Below are positions 1 to 4,859 of a stretch of 11,812 bases of DNA, one piece after another. The notes under the pieces were generated by a model, which was given only the letters and a program-made list of their open reading frames with translations, was not told the DNA's origin and did not search any database. The position numbers and the translations under genes were made by a program. Positions within the stretch are counted from its first letter, which is position 1; every line of letters begins with the position of its first letter. Location: the NCBI GenBank assembly GCA_015232795.1, contig JADFYX010000053.1, forward strand, positions 1 to 11,812. Direction: 5' to 3'. The stretch comes from Magnetococcales bacterium (GTDB lineage: Bacteria > Pseudomonadota > Magnetococcia > Magnetococcales > JADFYX01).

Positions 1-438
1 GTGGTTAAACCCACCATGGGCAATTTATTAGTGTGGCGCACAGTTTATCAAAGTGATGACAGATATTACATTACAGCAGTAAGGGTAAGCCCGTTATCAT
101 CACCCCTCTATTTTTCTGGGGAGTCCATACCACGGTTTAACTTTGAAAAAGATTTAGCCAAATGGCCTAAAGATTCCACCTTGGTAAAAGATATCTATCG
201 TTTTAACCATTTTAGCGATGGATATATTGCCAAACATCCTGATAATCCAAAAATAATTGGGGATGTGCGCTATTCAATGCTCCCATTTGACAGCAAACCA
301 ATTTGGGGCATAACCTTAGAAGATGATCAAGCTGACAGCCACGTTCCCTTTAAAAACGATCGTTCTCAAATATCACAAGCTATGAAAATATTTCCCAGCA
401 TGTTAACAGGAACATGGGATAAATGGGAAAAATTATGA
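1..438 (+). CDS. YdjM-like (DUF457) membrane-associated putative metal-dependent hydrolase, C-terminal part
   Basis: This is the 3' end of a gene that begins outside the window; the GTG at base 1 is only where the sequence starts. The visible 145 residues resemble the C-terminal, non-membrane part of the YdjM/YbcI family (DUF457, called LexA-regulated inner-membrane putative hydrolases). I recognise NLLVWRTVYQ, the RYYITAVRV strand, the FSDGYIA segment and the closing GDVRYSMLP...IWGI block, in the family order. The membrane helices and metal-binding histidines of the family would lie upstream and cannot be seen. The stop codon overlaps the ATG of the next gene (ATGA), which suggests co-translation with the exported rhodanese. 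The biochemical role of the family is poorly known. Family assignment is from memory of its pattern, without a search. Confidence 0.72.
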   Translation: MVKPTMGNLLVWRTVYQSDDRYYITAVRVSPLSSPLYFSGESIPRFNFEKDLAKWPKDSTLVKDIYRFNHFSDGYIAKHPDNPKIIGDVRYSMLPFDSKPIWGITLEDDQADSHVPFKNDRSQISQAMKIFPSMLTGTWDKWEKL

Positions 439-1397
439 AATTTTTAAAACCCATATTTATAACCACCCTGTTTTGTCTGATAGCATTGGGCAACTTTTTT
501 ATATTACCAGATGCAGAGGCTTACACCCTGCCTGGGCCTATGGTTTCAACACAGTGGCTATCTCAAAATTTAAATAATGTTGTTCTATTAGATGTACGCA
601 GAGTTGAAAAAGATACCCCTACCCCAAACAAAGATAGCTTTATTCCCGGTGCTGTGCTTGTTGATTTTGCCAAGGTAACAAGAGTGATAAACCTTGATGG
701 TAAACAGCTAAAAGCTATGGCATTAGATAGAAAATCTTTTGCAAATTTAATGTCTCAGACTGGAGTAAAAAACAGTGATATTATTATTATCACCAGCCCT
801 GGGAGACATCTTTTTGAGTTAACCGCTGTTACCAGGCTATACTGGACCATTAAATATTTTTCTCATAATGCGGTTGCCATTTTAATCGGGGGAAATGCTC
901 TCTGGCATTCAGAAAACAGACCATTGCAAAACCGAGAGAAATCGGTCAAAAAAACAACTTATCAAACTAAAAAAGCAAATTCAGAAATTCTTGCAAATTT
1001 AAAAGATGTAACCACCGCCCTACAACAAAAAAGACAGATATTGGATGTTCGGGGTTTGGAATATTATGAGGGAGAAAAAGTAAACAAGGCTTTTGTATCG
1101 GCAAAAAACAGAGGCCACATACCCGGTGCATTAAGCCTGCCTATCCAATCTTTAAGCAGACAGAAGAGATCGGCAATTTGGTTTCAAACCATGGATGAGA
1201 TAGTTGAGATAGCTGATATGATGGATATTGATTTAAACAGCCCAACTATTCTCTATTGTGATTCTGGTAACTATGCCAGCTTAGAATGGTTTATTCTCCA
1301 TGAACTTCTTGGCAACAAAAAAGCACAGCTTTATGATGGCTCCATGCATCAATGGTCTATATTCGACAAACCTATTAAGCAGGGTGAAGAACCTTGA
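435..1397 (+). CDS. Exported two-domain rhodanese-like sulfurtransferase
   Basis: Numbering is from the ATG at 435, which overlaps the previous stop and has GGGA a few bases upstream. An in-frame ATG at 423 would add four residues. Residues 1-29 form a Sec signal peptide (KPIFITTLFCLIALG core, cleavage near DAEA/Y), so the protein should be periplasmic. Two rhodanese modules follow, at about 40-165 and 185-315. Each has the LLDVRR or ILDVRG strand and the I-PGA motif (FIPGAV, HIPGAL). The second active loop is YCDSGNYAS, with Cys275 as likely persulfide carrier. The equivalent loop of the first reads TSPGRHLF and has no cysteine, so only the second can be catalytic, as in thiosulfate sulfurtransferases. 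The loop is not the CRxGxR of classic rhodaneses, so the substrate is open. The neighbouring triheme cytochrome suggests periplasmic sulfur redox chemistry, which is inference. Confidence 0.82.
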   Translation: MKFLKPIFITTLFCLIALGNFFILPDAEAYTLPGPMVSTQWLSQNLNNVVLLDVRRVEKDTPTPNKDSFIPGAVLVDFAKVTRVINLDGKQLKAMALDRKSFANLMSQTGVKNSDIIIITSPGRHLFELTAVTRLYWTIKYFSHNAVAILIGGNALWHSENRPLQNREKSVKKTTYQTKKANSEILANLKDVTTALQQKRQILDVRGLEYYEGEKVNKAFVSAKNRGHIPGALSLPIQSLSRQKRSAIWFQTMDEIVEIADMMDIDLNSPTILYCDSGNYASLEWFILHELLGNKKAQLYDGSMHQWSIFDKPIKQGEEP

Positions 1398-1439
1398 TAT
1401 TTTTCTTGATAGTTTATATTTAACAAGGATTTTACAAAT

Positions 1440-2306
1440 ATGCACAAAATAACTTTGCCTAAATTTTCTTCTTTATTGCTTGTAATAGTGTTGACAGTTC
1501 TGTTTAGCCTTATTACAGCTAATCCTGCAATTTCTGGGGAGAAAAGAGAGTTATCTCTACCCCCAGACTCTTTAGCACAGTGGTATAAACCCCAGAATAA
1601 AAGACAGGTCTGGCTCCATCTTATGTTTCGCTTAGGCGAGACATCACAAGCTGTTGCTCTTTATAGCGAAAAAGGAGATGCCGCATCTATGGCCCGCTGG
1701 GCAACAATATTTGCAGAAAATTACCGCCGTATTCCAAAAATGGTACCAGAATGGGCCCAACAAGTTGATTTTGCTGCTGTGGAATTATTAGAAAAAGCCA
1801 CTGCTAAAAAAGATATATCCGGGGTACAAAAAGCTCTTAAAAAAATCCGCCAGAGTTGCAAATCCTGTCATGGGGAGTTTAAAGCCATATCTACAGCAAT
1901 TTATAGAAGTGCAGATTTTAGCAAGGTAAAAGTCAAAGGTGAAAATGGTATAGATTTAATAAACTACCGTACTTTTATGAAATCTCTACACCGGGATATA
2001 AATAATTTAAAAATAGCCCGAGCCGACCTGCACCCAGATGAAGCTCGCCATTTTGCTAAACAGGTTTCTAAAAAATTAAGCTCCCTAAAAGATAGTTGCA
2101 TATCTTGCCATAAAGATAAAGAACCCACACAACGGATTCTTGGAGACAAAACTTTTAACACCATGGACAGACTAATTGAGGTTCTCAAAGAGCCGGGAAA
2201 AACAAAAAAGAGTGGACGACTAATGGGTGAGTTGGGATATACCGTCTGTGGTCGCTGTCATAGCATACACCGTAATACAGTTGCTATAAAACGGCTTTTG
2301 CAATAG
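1440..2306 (+). CDS. Exported triheme c-type cytochrome, cytochrome c'-like helical
   Basis: The ATG is preceded by AAGGA with suitable spacing. Residues 1-33 are a Sec signal peptide (SLLLVIVLTVLFSLI core), so the mature protein lies in the periplasm. Three CxxCH heme-binding motifs are visible: CKSCH (140-144), CISCH (220-224) and CGRCH (270-274). The segment from about 55 to 150 is predicted helical and ends in its heme motif, as in the four-helix cytochrome c' fold. The second half (about 175-288) again places heme motifs after helical stretches and carries two. It may therefore be a duplicated c'-like module plus an extra heme. I cannot tie it to a named cytochrome. It follows the rhodanese gene by 42 bases without a visible terminator, so the two are probably co-transcribed. 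An electron-transfer role is secure; partner and pathway are not. Confidence 0.8.
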   Translation: MHKITLPKFSSLLLVIVLTVLFSLITANPAISGEKRELSLPPDSLAQWYKPQNKRQVWLHLMFRLGETSQAVALYSEKGDAASMARWATIFAENYRRIPKMVPEWAQQVDFAAVELLEKATAKKDISGVQKALKKIRQSCKSCHGEFKAISTAIYRSADFSKVKVKGENGIDLINYRTFMKSLHRDINNLKIARADLHPDEARHFAKQVSKKLSSLKDSCISCHKDKEPTQRILGDKTFNTMDRLIEVLKEPGKTKKSGRLMGELGYTVCGRCHSIHRNTVAIKRLLQ

Positions 2307-2311
2307 CAGTT

Positions 2312-2340
2312 TTGATCAACTTCTACACTTTGTATATATA
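2312..2340 (+). promoter_or_regulatory. Candidate sigma-70 promoter for the transposase-like gene
   Basis: TTGATC (2312-2317) and TATATA (2335-2340) are 17 bases apart. They sit just ahead of an AGGA ribosome site (2350-2353) and the ATG at 2359. The predicted transcript start near 2347 leaves a very short leader. AT-rich DNA yields such matches easily, and read-through from the cytochrome gene is an alternative. Confidence 0.28.
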
Positions 2341-2358
2341 TTATCAAGTAGGAATAAA

Positions 2359-3237
2359 ATGGAAGCTAAACTTAACAAAAGCAACACATTAACTAAATCT
2401 CAAGAGACTATACTTATAGCTCTTAGTAAAAACATGCTGCTGCCTCTAAACGACCTGTTAATTATCGCCCAGGAGTTTATACAAGAAGATATATCCATCT
2501 CTGATTTAGCAAGTTGCTTAAAAAAGCATAATAGCTCCCACGAAAATGAAGATAAACTGCAAAACAGAGATAACCAGCAACTTTATAAAACCGGTAAAAA
2601 CTATAACCTTGGCTTTATAAATTTAAATATTGAACCTCTGCCAATAGTGGCCCAAGAGGATAGCCAACAGTACCTGTTTATCGCCATTGATATGGCAACA
2701 CATTGGCTCTACTTTGAGATTAGCGATAATTATGATGCTCCATTTGCCGCTTCATTTATACATAACTTAGCCAAAGCATCTCCATTTATTATCACCCGTG
2801 TTCTCACCCTACAAAACGCTACATTTACTGACGGCTCCTATGAAAAAAAACCAACAGGAGTCCACCCATTTGATCAAGCCTGTAACAAACTGGATATCCA
2901 ACACATATTAACCCAGCAAACAGGCAATGAGAGCATAATTACAGTTAATTCTATTGAGATGTTTACAAAGATAACGGGTAGCAAACACTTTGTTGCCAAC
3001 GAAAGTTTGTACGATACTTTAAAACGCTATTGCACTATTTATAATGAACAAATTACGCAAATAAGCCTGGAGCATTTAACCCCGTTACAGGCAGTGCAAA
3101 AGAGACAAAACGCTAAAGAGGAGGTGCTTCACACTAAAAAACCATTTAAACTGTCAGGGGTACAACTGCTGCTTATCTGGGTGGTATGGCTAACTATTAC
3201 AATGATATTTGCTTCTCAAGCAATGCCCCAGCAATAG
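2359..3237 (+). CDS. Membrane-anchored, catalytically dead IS481-like DDE transposase homologue
   Basis: An uninterrupted 292-residue protein follows the layout of one IS481-type transposase group. It starts with a helical segment resembling SxTQEALVxxLRxxxLLPLDDLLA (here residues 12-57). The integrase core follows: LGFINLNIEPLP (84-95), YLFIAIDMATHW (105-116), RVLTLQNATFTD (147-158), PTGVHPFDQAC (165-175) and the C-terminal YNEQITQ...TPLQAVQ (228-247). By alignment from memory, the three catalytic positions are all replaced: first Asp to Asn90, second Asp to Leu151 and Glu to about Ile194, with roughly three residues missing before the last. Asp111, conserved but non-catalytic, remains. Residues 266-285 (VQLLLIWVVWLTITMIF) form a hydrophobic helix near the C-terminus, unusual for a transposase. 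I saw no terminal inverted repeats or target duplications. Complete loss of the triad with an open frame suggests exaptation, possibly as a membrane-tethered binding protein. Its function is unknown. Confidence 0.72.
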   Translation: MEAKLNKSNTLTKSQETILIALSKNMLLPLNDLLIIAQEFIQEDISISDLASCLKKHNSSHENEDKLQNRDNQQLYKTGKNYNLGFINLNIEPLPIVAQEDSQQYLFIAIDMATHWLYFEISDNYDAPFAASFIHNLAKASPFIITRVLTLQNATFTDGSYEKKPTGVHPFDQACNKLDIQHILTQQTGNESIITVNSIEMFTKITGSKHFVANESLYDTLKRYCTIYNEQITQISLEHLTPLQAVQKRQNAKEEVLHTKKPFKLSGVQLLLIWVVWLTITMIFASQAMPQQ

Positions 3238-3263
3238 TTGTAATATGAAATATCCGGGCTAGA

Positions 3264-3953
3264 TTAATCATCTACATAAAATTTTAACTTTGCCACATCA
3301 GGTATATGTATCAAACGACCTTCAACCGCTATCAACTGTTCTTCGTTGAGCTTTTTTAAAGCACGAGAGAATGTTTCTGGCTGAATGGAGAGGTTTGAGG
3401 CAACAACTCTTTTGGCTGAGTCAAGCTTGACCAAACCCACATTATCACCAACAATTTTCATATGCTCTACAAGATAGTTAAGCAACCTTTTGTGGGCACT
3501 TTTTAAATATAATTTATCAATCTCTGTAAGTTGCCTACGCAACCTATGGCTCATGGTAGCCATCATACGCAGGCAGGTCTCTGGGGACTCTCTTAAAATA
3601 CTTATAAACTGTTTATTATTGAATGATAATATGGTGCTTTCTTGAAGAGAATCAGCACAAACTGGATAGTTATCAATCTCCATAAACATGACAGCAGAGG
3701 CAAAAACCTCCCCTGGTCTTATTATCTCAATAATTTTTTCGGAACCGTTCTTAAAAAGTCGATATAATTTTATCTGACCATCAACAAGAACAAAAAAACT
3801 GTCTGCTTTAGTTTCGGTATCAAAAATAGGCTGATTAGCCGTAATTTTAACCACCCTCATACTCTTTTTAACTTCAGCTAGCTGCTCTTTTGTAAGAGCA
3901 GAAAAAAGGAAAATACCCTTAAGAATTCTATCGTATTCTTCCCGCTTTTTCAT
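3264..3953 (-). CDS. dnr: Dnr-type Crp/Fnr-family transcription regulator
   Basis: A 229-residue Crp/Fnr protein. The cyclic-nucleotide-binding-like beta-roll spans about 15-125, the dimerisation helix 128-155, and the winged helix-turn-helix 176-215. The recognition helix reads SIQPETFSRALKKL. Its E193-T-x-S196-R197 equals the ExxSR of Fnr and Dnr, which reads TTGAT half-sites. The segment FASAVMFMEIDNYPV closely recalls Pseudomonas DNR. There is no N-terminal cysteine cluster (only Cys99 and Cys127), so it is not an oxygen-sensing [4Fe-4S] Fnr. Dnr proteins are known to bind heme and respond to nitric oxide. It sits near a heme d1 operon headed by a TTGAT-N4-GTCAA site (11381-11394), so control of that operon is the obvious proposal. 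It converges on the transposase-like gene and diverges from the pentapeptide gene. The ATG at 3953 has only a weak ribosome site (AGAGGT 12 bases upstream). Confidence 0.85.
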   Translation of the reverse strand: MKKREEYDRILKGIFLFSALTKEQLAEVKKSMRVVKITANQPIFDTETKADSFFVLVDGQIKLYRLFKNGSEKIIEIIRPGEVFASAVMFMEIDNYPVCADSLQESTILSFNNKQFISILRESPETCLRMMATMSHRLRRQLTEIDKLYLKSAHKRLLNYLVEHMKIVGDNVGLVKLDSAKRVVASNLSIQPETFSRALKKLNEEQLIAVEGRLIHIPDVAKLKFYVDD

Positions 3954-4007
3954 TGTCCGTTTGTACCTCTAATTTGAAATTTGCCCATTTTAATATTTAG
4001 AGCGAGA

Positions 4008-4035
4008 ATAATAGCTAAACTCTTTTGTAATACAA
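4008..4035 (-). promoter_or_regulatory. Candidate dnr promoter
   Basis: On the - strand, TTGTAT (4035-4030) and TATTAT (4013-4008) are separated by 16 bases. They would start transcription near 4001, giving a leader of about 48 bases before the dnr ATG. The -35 element lies in the small palindrome TTGTATTACAA. There is no good Fnr/Dnr box here, so autoregulation is not supported. Confidence 0.35.
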
Positions 4036-4172
4036 ATTTTATTGATGATAGCAAACAAGTCCCATTTGTACAATTATAACGAAAATGACACAGTATTAAA
4101 TATAGTTTTATTTGGGAAATTGACAAGATCCTGATAGAGTAAAAATACAAAAAAGAAAGTCACCTTACTATA

Positions 4173-4201
4173 TGGATAGCTGGATATGGTATATATATAA
4201 A
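4173..4201 (+). promoter_or_regulatory. Candidate promoter of the pentapeptide-repeat gene
   Basis: TGGATA (4173-4178) and TATAAA (4196-4201) are spaced by 17 bases, with a predicted start near 4208 and a leader of about 48 bases carrying AGAGG (4241-4245). The -35 match is weak; the -10 lies in a TATATATATAAA stretch. Confidence 0.3.
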
Positions 4202-4209
4202 CAGCTATC
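4175..4209. repeat. Inverted repeat overlapping the pentapeptide-gene promoter
   Basis: GATAGCTG (4175-4182) and CAGCTATC (4202-4209) are perfect 8-base inverted copies, 19 bases apart. They bracket the candidate -10 box: one arm overlaps the -35 element and the other the expected transcript start. That is the layout of a repressor operator, but no binding protein can be named. Confidence 0.4.
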
Positions 4210-4255
4210 ATGGATCGCAAAAGGTCAAATTTAGTTTTATAGAGGTTTTTTTTAA

Positions 4256-4852
4256 ATGAGAGTATTGCTTTTTTTTCTTCCCGCTGTTTGGCTACTGGTT
4301 ATTCCTTTGTTCTTCTCAGAAGCTTTGGCTTTTGATCCTGTAAAGGTAGCAAAACTTTTAAAAAGTAGAATGTGTGTTAGCTGTGACCTTAAAAATGCCA
4401 ACCTTAAAAATGCCAACATTCCTGGGGCTTTTTTACAAGGAGCAAAGCTGCAAGGGGCAGACCTTTCACAAGCCAACCTAATAAAAGCCAAACTCTACAA
4501 AACCAACCTAACTGGCGCCATCCTTATGGGAGCTGACTTAAGTTACGCCAAAATGGAGCAGACCAACATGGGTAACTCCAACTTGGCGGGAGCAAAAATG
4601 GACAACACCTATTTGGATCAGGCAAATCTTGGTGGCTGTAACCTAAAAGGTGCCAATTTGCAAAAAGCCTATATGGTTGGGGCATTTCTTAAGGATGCCG
4701 ATCTTACCGATGCTGACCTGCGAGGTGCAACTCTTTTTGGTGCAAATATTCTAGGTGTAAATTTTACACGTACCAACCTAGAGGGAGCCCGCTGGCGAAG
4801 TGGTAAAATATGCGCTCATGGCTCCATAGGTAAATGCATAATTGTGGATTAA
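4256..4852 (+). CDS. Secreted pentapeptide-repeat protein
   Basis: A 198-residue protein with a Sec signal peptide at 1-25 (LLFFLPAVWLLVIPLFF core, cleavage after SEALA). A short linker with CVSCDL (40-45) leads into about 26 tandem A(D/N)LxxA-type five-residue repeats from about 44 to 180 (ANLKNAN, GADLSQANL, GADLTDADL and similar). Such repeats fold as a right-handed quadrilateral beta-helix. It ends with a W...GKIC...GSIGKC tail, which I associate with exported members of this family. No enzymatic residues are evident. A role in protein binding or envelope structure is possible, and the specific job is unknown. The start is supported by AGAGG ten bases upstream. The stop is seven bases from the end of the convergent nirJN frame, with no hairpin between them, so the two transcripts probably overlap at their 3' ends. 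Confidence 0.88.
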   Translation: MRVLLFFLPAVWLLVIPLFFSEALAFDPVKVAKLLKSRMCVSCDLKNANLKNANIPGAFLQGAKLQGADLSQANLIKAKLYKTNLTGAILMGADLSYAKMEQTNMGNSNLAGAKMDNTYLDQANLGGCNLKGANLQKAYMVGAFLKDADLTDADLRGATLFGANILGVNFTRTNLEGARWRSGKICAHGSIGKCIIVD

Positions 4853-4859
4853 TATAGAC

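Larger units (their letters stand above)
3954..4255. other. 302-base divergent intergenic region between dnr and the pentapeptide gene
   Basis: No convincing gene lies here. It contains a candidate - strand promoter for dnr (4008-4035), a candidate + strand promoter with an overlapping inverted repeat for the pentapeptide gene (4173-4209), and an AGAGG ribosome site at 4241-4245. Two partial Fnr-like half-sites (TTGAT at 4042, TTGAC at 4120) lack acceptable second halves. An open frame of 66 codons on the - strand ends by overlapping the dnr ATG but has no ribosome site and an implausible composition. Confidence 0.6.

Noticed and set aside
1964..2188. - strand frame inside the triheme cytochrome gene
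   Set aside because: It overlaps the heme motifs of the + strand gene and has no plausible protein features.
2307..3263. A complete insertion sequence around the transposase-like gene
   Set aside because: I found no terminal inverted repeats or direct target repeats in the short flanks (2307-2358 and 3238-3263), and the catalytic residues are missing.
4042..4055. TTGATGATAGCAAA as a Fnr/Dnr box in the dnr upstream region
   Set aside because: The second half matches only two of five consensus positions. The TTGAC at 4120 also lacks a partner half-site.
3950..4150. 66-codon - strand frame ending in an ATGA overlap with dnr, including a 12-codon upstream frame from 3988
   Set aside because: No ribosome site, odd residue make-up, and it covers the candidate dnr promoter. 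The short form is possible as a leader peptide but has no independent support.
4853..4859. Shared bidirectional terminator between the pentapeptide gene and nirJN
   Set aside because: Only seven bases separate the stops and no hairpin with a T run is visible on either strand nearby.
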